From Drosophila miranda (taxonomy: Eukaryota; Arthropoda; Insecta; Diptera; Drosophilidae), in contig NC_046677.1 in the NCBI RefSeq assembly GCF_003369915.1, forward strand, positions 31,576,913-31,640,912: a stretch of 64,000 bases of DNA. Direction: 5' to 3'. The first letter of the stretch is position 1; every line of letters begins with the position of its first letter. Both the position numbers and the translations under genes were made by a program. This document shows, piece after piece, positions 36,365-47,360 of this stretch. The notes below the pieces were generated by a model. It was not told the origin of the DNA. It made no database searches and was given only the letters and a program-made list of their open reading frames with translations.

Positions 36365-38148
36365 CTAACTCGTTTCCTCTGCCGTCGCTGTTTCCGTGCT
36401 CCCCCAGCCTGGTTCTTTCGTCTCCCCATGATCCAGTGGCATCTTTTCAATGGCGTCCAAAATGAATTTTACGGAATGCGCTGTGCGTGGTAGCCACTCC
36501 ATGATGCGGGATGTGGTTGATACCGGTGGCGGCGCATCGGCATCATCAACGAAATCAGCATCACCGCCAGATAGCGAGCGCACACCACCCAGGTAATCTG
36601 TATAATCGTAGTCGCTGGTCAAGGGATTTACTTTGGAATAGTAAATGGCAGCGAATGTCGAATAGATAATCAAAAGAGCTGTGCCCACCTAATGGTTAGA
36701 GGATTTAGTAAGTAGCGGGTAGGACTCAGCTGAGGAGATGTCAACTAACCTGAAAGGCAGCCCAGAATTTGTAGGAGCCCTCCGTAATGACGAAATCGTA
36801 GTAACCATTGAGGGGATCACCCTTGATGTAACGACCCTCACCCACATCCGTGTCAGCCCTGTCCTCTTCCGCCGCTTCACGTCTCTGGCGGAGGCCGCGA
36901 ACGGAGCTCACATCAGCCTTCTCCCCCTTCTGAGGCTCTGGCTGGGCTGATGAGGTTGATGATGTCGCTTCTTTCTCCTGCTTCTCCTCCTCCTCAGAGC
37001 TATCCGCAGCCGGAGTCGTACTCGAAGTGGATGTCGGCCTTTTCGTTGTGGTGCTCTTCTTGTTTTGATTCTTTTTGTCTCCTTCGATACGCGGTGGCTT
37101 CTTGGAATTAATCCTCAGTTTTTGTTGCTGCTGCTGACGCAGGCGATCCTTTTCGGCCTGTTTTTCCGCCTGCTCCTTCCGGAATTTCTCGGTGCTCTTT
37201 TGATGACGCTCAGTCATGGAATTCCAGGCGCTCATTAAGGCCTGGTAGAGATCCCAGAGTTGCTTTAGACTCTTGAGAACTGTTACCAAAGTAGATTCCT
37301 CCTGAACGGGAACAATGGCGGTATGTTGTGTAGGTTGTGGTTGGGTTTGGGCCTGCTTGGCCAGCGGTGTCTCCGCCTGTGGACGACGTTGGAAACCCAT
37401 GGGATAGTCGTACACCTCATCGTAGGCAGGGTAAGGCGCTCTGTAAATGATAAAAGTTCGGGTTGGCTCTAGCTTTAAAAAATAAATTGTATTATTACCG
37501 ATTTGGAGGAGCTTGGAGCTTCCTGTTGTTTCCATCAGTCGTAGGACGTGATGCCACGGGCGATGCTTTCCAGGGCGCGTAAAAGCCATCGTAGGGACGA
37601 GGCTGAGCCGCTCTGCCCTCAGAGGAGCCATCCCCATTTCCATAGAAATTCTCCTCCGACTGCTGTGGCTCCTCCTGCTGATATGGATAATGTCCTGGCC
37701 CGTAATCATCGGCAGCATCATAATACGGATCCTGTTCATTAGAATCTTCTCTGCTCTCGGGTGGACCAAATGAATCTTGACGCTGTGCCACAATGGGATC
37801 CATGTTCTCTGCATTCACCACCACCGCCCGCTGCTCCTCATAGAAGTCCTTACTCTGCCTGGTTGTTTCCAATGGCTGGTTGGGAACACTCGAATTACTG
37901 GCCTCCCTCGCTATGCGCTCCACAGTGGCAGTTTCTTCTTTCGTGTCGTTTCGAGTTGCCGTTTGAAAATGGCTCCACATACGATTCAGTATTAACACGT
38001 CAGCATCACCAGACTGTGCCCGTTCAGCCTCGATCAAAGCCACCACCGTGAGGGTCGACACGAAGAGCAGCAGGGTGAGCAGAAGGAGCCATATGGACGA
38101 GAGACGCCGCTGTGGCTGCTTCTGTGACATATCTTCGTAGGCTGACAT
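36365..38148 (-). CDS. Unrecognised protein with two membrane segments and a charged low-complexity middle
   Basis: Three exons deduced: 38148-37499, 37440-36750, 36688-36365, about 554 aa; all GT-AG and in phase. The start MSAYEDMSQ is preferred; the frame is open upstream to about 38259 but the earliest codon there is TTG. Seen: N-terminal signal-anchor (SSIWLLLLTLLLFVSTLTVV, about residues 18-37), a long Gln/Glu/Tyr/Pro-rich region, an amphipathic helix (VLKSLKQLWDLYQALMSAWN), a strongly charged coiled-coil-like tract (EKFRKEQAEKQAEKDRLRQQ), a Ser/Thr/Glu-rich stretch, then a conserved-looking block YYDFVITEGSYKFWAAFQ running into a second hydrophobic segment (VGTALLIIYSTFAAIYYSKV). The last intron falls inside this block. 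No family was recognised. Function unknown. Confidence 0.8.
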
Positions 38149-38248
38149 TGTCCGTATTCTATTGTATTCTTCCTGAACTAAGGTTTTTATTTTTCCGGAA
38201 TCCTTAATTTTGGATTTCGAGGCGCGGCACGGCCAGTCAGCTTGCGGT

Positions 38249-38610
38249 TCAGTCGTCAACTAAACGAAGAATCTCCAGCGATGCTCCAGAAAAGCCTTGT
38301 ACCATCGATGGCCAGTGCGATGGTGTTAATACAACGGAAATGTATCCACATTTACTATCTAGAACATCTTCGCTGGGCCCCATCTTCATCTCGTTGAAAG
38401 GTGCTAATCCGTGTGCCGCGTGCATCATCGTTATTGGGCCAGTGCTCCAGTTTCCGTTTAACGGTTCATTCGCCATCGAGTGCCACACCAATTAACATGT
38501 CCCCAACATCCAGTATGTCTTTGGTCCATCTCCATTCATTTTGATGCATAATTCCCGACATTGTTGTTGACCAGAAATTCGTTTTTTTTCGCGGTGAAAG
38601 TGTGCAATAC
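38249..38610 (-). pseudogene. Possible decayed coding stretch, two overlapping frames
   Basis: Two minus-strand frames abut. One reads from about 38560 (SGIMHQNEWRWTKDILDV, GDMLIGVALDG) to a TGA at 38466. The other continues from about 38480 (EPLNGNWSTGPITMMHAAHG, SEDVLDSKCGYISVVLTPSH, GASLEILRLVDD) to a TGA at 38249. Composition in both halves looks protein-like, and a single one-base shift near 38470-38480 would connect them. It lies just upstream of the 554-aa gene. It could be a small gene broken by a frameshift, a sequencing error in a real gene, or chance. No homologue was recognised. Confidence 0.3.
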
Positions 38611-38759
38611 CCGTAGGATTCTATGGGACACAGAATATGGGAGTAGTAGATCTTGGCCTCTCGCCCAACGACGCGTCGTGGTGCATTGTCTGACGTGTGG
38701 CACGCGCACACGCACGATTTGTGGAGTTTACATATTGACATATACATATATACTTATAC

Positions 38760-38798
38760 ATTTATGTACATATAGAGTATACATATATGTACATAAAT
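38760..38798. repeat. Perfect inverted repeat, 15-bp arms, 9-bp loop
   Basis: Left arm 38760-38774 (ATTTATGTACATATA), loop 38775-38783, right arm 38784-38798, its exact reverse complement. Embedded in TACATATA microsatellite, so it probably arose by simple-repeat expansion and is not evidence of a functional hairpin. Confidence 0.8.
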
Positions 38799-41223
38799 AT
38801 AATTACAAGGCGAGCGTGTGTCTTTCATTAAGGCAAAGATACATGTCTACAATCAAGATGTCTTTGGCTACCACAAAAGTGGCTGGTCCGAGTGTGAGGA
38901 ATGCGGGAGGTATTGATTTCGGCTTGGAAGACCTGATACAGGCATTCTAGCTTTTAAGTGAGTATAGTATCCCCCGAAATCTAGTATTTTCTAGAAGCTG
39001 CTTCCAGACAGGCCTCTGGGATCTGGAATCTGGCATTGATTGTCTTTGATTTGAACTCTTTGGGGGATCTGAAACCCATCGAATACAATGAGATTTATTT
39101 TATTGATAAAAGGTTTCATAATATAACAAATTATTATCTAGAAATCTTTCTATACTTGAAAATGTTGTGTGTGTGAAGAAAACAACAAAGCTTTTACTGT
39201 AGTGTTTGCCATTTCAATTCTAATGTTTTCTTCTAGATTGTACTGAATTTCTAATGCGTCATTTCATTACCCCCAAAATAGTTTATATACAATAATTCTC
39301 CAGATATCGCAGTGGTTCTCCTCTAAAAAAAGCTCTATCACTTTTTGTATTTATTGTTTGTTTGAAGCCTACAACGTGGTGATGGCAGCGTGATCTTGGT
39401 TTCTCTTTCTCACGAGCGCCTAGGTTACGATATGTGACCTGACCCGAAGTACATCCGTTAGAAAATGGGACAAATACACTTATGGTCTTTTTCAACAAAT
39501 AAAAAGAGTAAACTGAGTACAAACATTTATTAAAAAACACTATACATACATATGTACATATGTATGACCATATATTTACATATATATTGTCATGTCGTGG
39601 TCACGCAAGCATCTCTTTTTCAAACTAAAACTTACTGTCAGAGAAAAAGCAATTTCGGGAAATAATGCGTGAATAATACGGTGTTGTTTGAAACAAAGCG
39701 ATGCATCATGAAATTCAAGTAGCTGAAGTATATTGCTTGGTAGTATCTCATGATGATTAATATTAATATTCAGCACATCATATGTACATATACATACGTA
39801 TGTAGAGAAACCACCTGATATGCCGCCTGTTTTATTGTTTACCAAATACCGAATATAAACAGAAACAACGCAATAAAAAGCCGGCAAATTGTGCAAAGAG
39901 AGCGAGAGAATTCCATTAGAGTGGACCTGTCTCGAAAAGTGGCTTTGGGATACACAGGTTTATGAACAAAAAATACAAAAAACCTATATCCTTTATTTAT
40001 AAGAATTTTAGTAAATAAAGACATTATAAAATTTCATACATTCATATTTTGTTGCTTTCTCACTACCGTATGTAAGCTTCAGGCGGAAGAATTACATACA
40101 TACGCGTGTAAGCATGAACTTTAATGGAAGGTCACGGGAATATTTCCGTTTTGAAAGCAATTTCTAAATACATACATACGTATGCACAGATGTATTAAGT
40201 ATGTGTGATACTGCAAGTGGTTGCGTTGATAAGTGAAAACAAAGAGATCACTTGGTGTAACAATTGCATTGGCGGTCGGCGCTGGTACTTGAAGATCGAC
40301 GAGACGGCTGAGCTGAGTGCAAATGAGTTCAACTAAAAGGCTATAAATATGCACTCAGATCGTACGCATTCGCTCACGACTACACGGAGGGGGACGTGGC
40401 GGGACGGAACCACACACCGCCACACACACAGACATATTCGTCGACAAGGTGCATTCATATAAGGTGAGCATTGTAGTTGGTGGGTCGCCTATAAATTTTT
40501 AGTTCATGTTGTTTTTGTGTGTCTATATGTAATATGCGATGCGAGAGAGTGGGAAACCAAATACAAGGTGATGCCTCCACATTTGGTTAATACACCTTCT
40601 GCATATGTATATGTATGTATTCATACATGTGTGTATTAGCATGAATACAAACACCACCTGGGAGAGCGTTGATTCCAAATTCTGGAAAGTTCTCGGAAAC
40701 AAACACACAATACAAATGCAACACCTGGGCGCATCGCTGTTGTGTGGGTTTCTGGAAACTTCTTTAGCAAAAATGCAATAAATTCAGTATTGTGTTTCTC
40801 TTTATTGTAAATGTAATATCTAAATCAAACTTCATAATGTGAAACTCACTATAGCTTATTAACTAGAAATTGTAAGTCTGAATTAAGTTTAGCAAATAGT
40901 TTAAGCTAAGAGTAATCTTTTTTTGTTTGTGAAGTTATAAGCAAGTAAAATTATTATAATTTTCACAAAATTTTTTTTCCGCTGCTTCGCCTGCTTCATG
41001 GAAATGCAATGCTTTTATTTCCAGTGGCTGTTGCGTTCCACTCTCTTTTCTTTCACCAAACGCAACTGCGACACAGCCCGCTGCGCTGTTTTGATTTTCA
41101 ATTTCTTCTTGTTGCCCTTTCTTCTCGTTTGCCTTTTAGTAACTTAAATTCGATTATTTCTTCGTTTTCTACTCTCTTCAACTCCTTTCCTTTCTTTGAT
41201 TCCGCGTTAGCGGCAGCCCTGCA
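38799..41223. other. Gene-free interval with microsatellites and a possible plus-strand core promoter
   Basis: No coding exon supported. TACATATG tracts at 39541-39590, 39780-39805 and 40600-40630. Around 40340 a CTATAAAT box is followed by purine/pyrimidine-mixed DNA and, at 40463, an AAG|GTGAGC donor-like site. A plus-strand non-coding first exon is possible, the next plus-strand gene being the PI-PLC-X gene 4.8 kb away, but no evidence links them. About 40860-41223 is probably the 3' untranslated region of the p8 homologue. Confidence 0.4.
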
Positions 41224-41430
41224 TCAGTTTTTGCAGGCCTTCTTAATGTTGTTGGTGTTGGTGTTCATCAGTTTGGTTAGGATTTTTCTGGAGTGACCGG
41301 AGGGGTCGAAGTGGTTGGTGTGCACACTGGCCTCCTTCTTGGAGCGCTGCTTGCCGCCGTGGCCAGAGAAAATGTGCTTGTCATAGTCGAAGTTGTAGTG
41401 CTCGTACTCATCAAAATGCGACTCGGACAT
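41224..41430 (-). CDS. CG6770: p8/NUPR1 homologue, small stress-response nuclear protein
   Basis: A 68-aa basic protein in a single exon. Seen: DEYEHYNFDYDKHIFSGHGG, then a basic stretch GKQRSKKEA, then NHFDPSGHSRKILTKLMNTN, the helix that defines the NUPR1/p8 family. Family members are intrinsically disordered chromatin-associated proteins that are induced by starvation and other stress, and the fly homologue is nutrient-responsive. It has no introns in the coding part. A TATA box candidate lies 166-173 bp upstream and the 5' leader contains a long T run on the plus strand (about 41484-41501). Short proteins like this are easily missed, but the family match is clear. Confidence 0.9.
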   Translation of the reverse strand: MSESHFDEYEHYNFDYDKHIFSGHGGKQRSKKEASVHTNHFDPSGHSRKILTKLMNTNTNNIKKACKN

Positions 41431-41595
41431 GGTTGTTTGTTTTTTCTTTAAATTTGACTAAAACAATTGCAATATACTGCGCTTTTTTTTTTTTTTTTTT
41501 TGCTGTGGCCTTTTGGCTGCAACTCTGGACGAATTTTTCACTGTAGAACTTTCCCCTCGATACAGATATTGAAATTTTTAGTGCTTTGGCGGACC

Positions 41596-41603
41596 TTTAT
41601 ATA
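41596..41603 (-). promoter_or_regulatory. TATA box candidate for the p8/NUPR1 homologue
   Basis: TATATAAA on the minus strand about 170 bp before the start codon, placing transcription start near 41565-41570 and giving a leader of about 140 nt. A TATA-driven promoter fits an inducible stress gene. The position is the only support. Confidence 0.45.
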
Positions 41604-42679
41604 CACCAAGAAGCTTTTCGAGCTGACAGAGAGCGATATGTCAAATGCTCCAAGAAACTTTTAAACGGTCAGAGAGTTATGTCAAATGCTCTCACGTGAA
41701 GTTGCCAGACTGTCTGCGAAAAATGAGTTTTGTGGTCTCAAAAAAGCCATATAATACATTTAATAGAATAGTTTCGATTGAAAAGAAAGTCTACATAAAA
41801 GATTTCTTAAGATATTTATTGTTTTTGGTGATCAAATGCACATTTTAGCTTTTTCAATTCTGAAAAATATTCTTCAACAGTATGGCAGCACCATCACAGG
41901 TAAACACTCCCTCTCACTCTCTCAGCCAAAGAGAGTAACGAGCAAAGCTTTCCACAATTTTTGCTGCGCAATTAAATTGTTGTTGTTTTATTTACAAAGT
42001 GCGCGGTAAACAAAAAAACACACAACGCCAAACATATTTTCTTTGCCTTGTCCATTTATTTAAATTATTTCAGAATATTCTCATAATATACACGTTTTCA
42101 AACAGCTGGAGGGGCAGGTAGGGCCGAGCAAGCGGTTGTTATATAAACTTTTCGCTTGCCACCCACCTTGGTCCGCCCTCATGTGACCCCGAGGGTGCAT
42201 TCAAATTGCATCATCTTCGGAAACGTTCCGTTACATTTCAAATACTATTTTTGATTTTGATCGGGAAACGTGATCGTACGCACTGATCTACATATAGAAG
42301 TGGGCTTGTCAGAACCCGATCCGCTGACCCAGTTCTCTCTCACTCCAATCCATTTTTTGTTATTTTGATATAAAGCTTTTAATTGGTTTTGCTCTAATTG
42401 TTTTTTATGAACAACACTGGTTACGTACGGATCCCTCCTTCGGTCTGATAAGATAGTGCTGTCAACTATTGCTCTGGTTATGGTTCATTAGTCACTTGAG
42501 GTAGCAGATGTCGTGGAGTTCCACCTGCTTTGAGAGAAACAACGCAATAGAACGGAATCGTTATCGCATTCCTCGATAAGAAAGCATTCCCCTTACATTG
42601 TATTGAGTCTACATTGTAGAGTGTACAACCTTTCACAGAATATTATCAATCAGTTTGACTTTTCAATTTAGGGGCTATA
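41604..42679. other. Interval between the p8 homologue and Plzf
   Basis: No gene is seen. The part next to 42679 is expected to be the 3' untranslated region of Plzf on the minus strand. The part next to 41604 is the upstream region of the p8 homologue and may carry its stress-response sites. Confidence 0.5.
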
Positions 42680-44181
42680 CTATTTGAAACTTTCTTTGGG
42701 GAGCAGCGTTTTCAGGCGCTTCTCGCTTGATGAAGTGTTTTCTTCCGTCTGCTTGCGGGAACCTTTGGGTTCTCTTTGCTTCTTTCTGCCCGGCGGCAGA
42801 GTGTCTTCGATCATGGGGAGGTCAAAATCATCTGGCATTTTGTTCTCAAATGAACTATCCACTGATTCAGACAGTTCCAGCTGCACCGCCTTCTCGGTGT
42901 GCACACGCTGCACATGCTCTTTCATCTTGTCGGATCGATGACTACTAAAGCCACACAACTGGCATTTGTAGCGATTCAGCCCGTTTTCTGTGTGCTTGAG
43001 AGCATGTCGCTTGAGGTTCTTGCTCTGGCTAAACTTGCATCCGCATATTTCGCAAATAAAGTCCCGTCCCTGCTTATGCGTCTCTATGTGCAGCTTCAAG
43101 TTCTCCTTGCGATTGGCCCGATGCTTACAGCCCGACACGGTGCAGGCGAAGAATTCGCCCGTGTGGAGCAATTTGTGCGACTTGAGTGCCTTCATATGGG
43201 TGGTGCTATAGCCGCACACATCGCAGAGCATTTGCTTCTCCGGATTGTGGACTAAAATGTGATTACTGAGGCCCTGTTTCCACTTGAAGCCCTTCCCACA
43301 GTGCGGACAGATGTGCGGCGTTTCCGTAGAGTGCTTGGGTTGGTGTACCAGGAGAGCAGCTCTGGTGGTAAAGTGAATCCCGCATTCTAGGCAAAAGAAG
43401 GGCTTGCGCAGATCTCCAGAGTGGCGGCGAAGATGCTTGTCATGCTCTCGCCAGTCCAGGAAGCCGACCTCGCACAGGGAACAGGTTAGATGCGAGGGCT
43501 CACAGCTGCTCATGTGCTCAATCATCTTCTGCACTTGGTAGCATTTGAAGTCACAGCCAATACAATAGTTAACCTTGCTGCTGGATTTTACTGCCCGGGG
43601 ATTCTTCAGCTACAAAACCAGAGAAATTTAATGAATAAAAGATAATAACAACAAGCTCCACAGCATACCTTGAAGAAGCTCTGTTGATTCTCAAATAGAT
43701 CTTCGGGTTTCTTTGTGGGTTCCAGGTTTACCTCAGCCTCTCCGGGGGTCGTCGCCTCGCATGTGTCTCTAACCTCGTCCACGGGCTGCATCTGGTACAA
43801 GTTTAAGAGCTCCGTCACGGCCAATATCTTAGCCAGCTCCCGGAAATGCTTCTCATGCTCCTTGGAAACGGACACAATGTCCTCGTAAAAAAAGTCCACA
43901 ATTGTGTGCAGGCATTGAGTGCAGGCGAAATTGCGGATGGTTATCTTCAGCGGATTGTGTATGGAGAACTGCTGCTGCTTTTGGTTGGTGCCAATGAGCT
44001 TACTCTGAGCGGCCAGGACACAAAAGTGCACGCTGAGGCTCAACGCCTCGTCCGAATCCAATTCCAGCAGCAAATCACAGAACTGGCCCGTACGTCGCTG
44101 ATTGTTGAGGTAATTGGATACTTTCGAGTGGAGCGGCTGGTGTAGGGTGGGCAGAGATTGGACAGCTGGTGCCAGTAGCAT
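42680..44181 (-). CDS. Plzf: BTB and C2H2 zinc-finger protein, Plzf homologue
   Basis: Nuclear transcriptional regulator of the BTB-ZF class; mammalian PLZF acts in germline stem cells and I recall the fly gene as CG6792/Plzf. Two exons: 44181-43669 and 43609-42680, 480 aa, joined in phase 0. Seen: divergent N-terminal BTB domain (about residues 10-125; NNQRRTGQFCDLLLELDSDE, FCVLAAQSKLIGTN, CTQCLHTIVDFFYEDIVSVS), linker, one atypical Cys-rich motif (NYCIGCDFKCY), then seven canonical C2H2 fingers (for example HICPHCGKGFKWKQGLSNHI, FICEICGCKFSQSKNLKRHA, YKCQLCGFSSHRSDKMKEHV) and a basic tail. The BTB dimer motif is present but weakly conserved. A GTGACC sequence near 44263 may be a Motif-1-like promoter element. 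Confidence 0.85.
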
Positions 44182-45241
44182 TTTATAAAACAAAAATTTA
44201 GATGTTTTCGCAATAAAAAAATTGTTTGTTTTGTTTGTATCGCAACAGCTGAGCAGCGCAATGTGACCAGGGGCTGGGAAGATCAAAAATACCATGTGAT
44301 ACGTAGTAGCGCATTATTTAGGTGTCCGTTAAATTAAACTGGTTTATCTTTCGGTTTCATAAATGGAAATGAACCATTACAAATTAAAAATTCCAGTTTT
44401 TACACCTTAAAAGGTGCATTTAAAATTAGCATTTTAAATAAAACACACAAACAGAAAGTTTTTCATCAAAAGAACCCAGTTAAATATGCTCTTGGACATC
44501 TCGCGGCTTGGGTTTCAGTTGAAAAGCCAAACTGGTCTTTGAAAGACCTCTCCACGGATCCCGCTTATGTGCGGTGTTTATTTAAAATACGTTTATTAGA
44601 GGGCAACGTCTCTATTGTTTTGGTTTCCATTTTTGTAAACAAATCTTACACTGCCAATTCAAAACGAGCAGGAATAAATAAGGTGATACATTCTTGGGAA
44701 TTTCGCGCAGCCATTGTCGGGAGTTTTATCAGATTGTAGTCAATTGTTGTTCCATTTACGCAAACAATAAAAAACAGACTCGTTGCGATTTCAACTCAAA
44801 TTGCATGCAGATTCTATATTGATTGTCGGATTAGACTAATTGGATGTGATCATATCGTATAGAAAGTCTAACCTTTAATTACTGGAAATCCCAACATAAA
44901 CATACTCGTAGAGGAAGTCTATTTACGCTTCTCACTAAGCTATCGTATCGCGTTGGATTCCAATTGTTTTTACACCGGACGGACGAATTGCTTGCACATG
45001 TACTTATAGGGGCACCCAACACCCAAGCAAGCAAGAAGAGGCTGATGATGATGATGGGGCTGGCTGATTCCGATCATAACGCTTAAGTCTGGTGTTGCGA
45101 GCAGTTGATTTCTCGTATCGCGTCACGATTCAGATTCCCACTGCCGTCGCCCGCTGATTAACGCGGAACGCAATCAGAGCAAATCAGCATTAATTCAATC
45201 AAAGATTAAGACTGACAGGGATCGTCAGCTGTGCACAGAAG
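44182..45241. other. Divergent promoter region of Plzf (-) and the PI-PLC-X gene (+)
   Basis: About 1 kb between divergently transcribed starts. The reverse of a Motif-1-like GTCACAC core (AATGTGACCAG, about 44260-44270) lies 80 bp upstream of the Plzf ATG. The ORF at 44539-44739 has no coding character. A run of ATGATG near 45042 is simple repeat. No further gene. Confidence 0.5.
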
Positions 45242-46821
45242 ATGTTCCTTCAAACGATTATGTTCATCCTGGCCCTGACAGGGCCTGCCACTGCCGGTCT
45301 GCCAGAGGTGCAGACAATCAGAGCGGCCCGGACCGATGACGATGGTCATAGACTGAAGCTCTGGCTGACAATCAATGCGCGCAAGCGTTTTCTGGAGATC
45401 TCCTGGAAGAATGCCCCCGCCAGAATGGGAGACAATGTCCTGCTGACAGTCCAGGATCCGCACAGCTTCGAGCAGCGTACACTGCCAACGGGAACGCCTT
45501 TGGCTTCCTTTGCCTCTGACGAAGGCAGTGGATCCGGCGATGGGGCTGCCGACTATGTTCCTGTCCAGGGATTCACAAGGAAGCCGCTTACTTCGCTGGC
45601 TAAGTCGACCAAGTCGCCGTCGTCGCGCCAGTACTGGGTGGCCAACGAGGGTACTGCCGAAATTGTGGCCGCCATTCAGCCAAGCCTCTCCACCCAGTGG
45701 TTCACCACGGGAGTGCCCTTCGACTATGCGCTGTCGCGTAATGTGACCGCCCAGACCTTCTGCTATGGATACTGGGCCAGTTACATCAATGCGGAGGGTC
45801 GCATTCTAGCCAAGAACTGTGTGAGGGCCTACCCACGCTGGATGAACGAGCTGCGTTCGGTGGTGGGTGAGCTGCGGCTGCGGGATCTCTTCATACCGGG
45901 CACCCATGATTCCGGCTCGTATCGCCCCAATTTCGATCCACTGATACGCGAGAGTCTAGTGACCAAATACGCCCTCACCCAGGACGATGACATAATGGGA
46001 CAGCTAATGCATGGAGTTCGATATCTGGATATACGCGTCGGCTACTATCGAGCATCCCAGGAGAAGTTCTTCATCTATCATGGCATCACCAAGCAGCGTC
46101 CGCTGCAGGAAGTCATCAATCAGGTCAAGGATTTTGTCCATGAAACCAATGAGATTGTCATTTTCGGACTCAAGGAGTTTCCAGTGGGTAATGTGTCATC
46201 ATCTTTCCCCCTCTTAATTTTTGCTTAGAGTCCCGTATTGTTTTTTAGGCTTCGGCAAGAACTTGGGCGTCCATCGGCTGCTGGTCAGCTATCTGCGCGA
46301 ACAGTTCCAGGATCTGATTGCACATCCCTCACTGACGTGGCGCGCCTCCCTGCGAGACATTTGGTCCAGGCAACAGAATGTGATCCTGGCCTACGACAAG
46401 CATGTCATTGTGGAGGAGTTTCCCCAGCTGCTGTTTGGAGCCGTGGAACAGCGTTGGGGCAACGTACAGACCTGGCCGCGTCTCGAGACCTATTTGCGCA
46501 ACATCAATGACTTTGATGTGTCGTAAGTGTAAGAGCAAATTGATAATTACCAATTACTTATGGATTGTTCTTCTCTTGAGCAGACGCTTCTCGAGTCGCC
46601 CGGTGGCAGATATGGCCGAGTTGACGCCGGAAACCTGGGATGTCATACTCGATAAGCACGGCGGACTCCGTAAAATGGCCGACTCTATCAATTGGCGTAT
46701 ATCGCAGCTGTATCGGGATGAGCTGGGCGAAAATTCCAACATTGTGGCGGTTGACTTCATACGAGGCACCACCATTGTAGAGACAGCCATTGATTGGAAT
46801 CGTCGCAAGATTGCACATTAG
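45242..46821 (+). CDS. Secreted PI-PLC X-domain protein
   Basis: Phosphatidylinositol-specific phospholipase C X-domain protein of the PLCXD type, lacking the PH, EF, Y and C2 parts of classical PLCs. Three exons: 45242-46187, 46249-46522, 46584-46821, 485 aa. Seen: signal peptide (FLQTIMFILALTGPATA), an N-terminal fly-type region of about 200 residues with GSGSGDGA linker, then the X domain: LFIPGTHDSGSY with catalytic-type His222, DIRVGYY, and FIYHGI with the second His (residue 280), and IVIFGLKEFP. Both catalytic histidines are present, so enzymatic activity is plausible, but substrate and location are unknown. From memory the fly gene is CG14945. It diverges from Plzf. Confidence 0.88.
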
Positions 46822-47360
46822 ATGGAGTTCATTAAGGAGACATTTAGCATTTAAAATAGCAACATTTATCAGCAAAAACGTTTACAAATTTGTGGCCAGA
46901 AAGTGCCCGTTGTTTTGTTCCCTAAACATGTCACAATACGAGTATGCATGCAGTTTGCTCCCATCAAAAGCAGCACTTCCTGACGTATATTCAAAAAAGG
47001 AATGTGGCATCAGGAAGAAATTATAAAATGCGTTCTACTGAGGAAGGCCTTCGGGGCTTTACTCGTATAACATATACGGAGATAAAATATGTTAACTGTG
47101 GAGCTTGCTCAAATAAATATACGTACTATGGGGAAACTAAATGTAGGTGTGTATAAACTAAAAAATTATAAACGATACCGATTTCGATGTGAGGAATGCC
47201 AATTTCTAAGCACAAATATCATACACATGGGGGTTGGCCGATCACAAAGAGAATGCAGGCTAAAGGCAAACAGTTCGGATAGCTACTCTGAATATCATTT
47301 GTCTTTTATCGGTTCTAGCCGATACATGAGTTTTTTTTTTTTGTTGGGGGAAAATCGGTC
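46822..47360. other. Interval between convergent PI-PLC-X and JhI-21 genes
   Basis: No gene is seen. The ORFs at 46790-47026 and 47089-47364 are open only by chance in AT-rich DNA. It should contain both 3' untranslated regions. A T10-type run lies at about 47330-47341. Confidence 0.5.

Noticed and set aside
38149-38259. N-terminal extension of the 554-aa two-membrane-segment protein
   Set aside because: The frame is open upstream but the first codon available is TTG. The ATG at 38148 precedes a signal-anchor and is a normal start.
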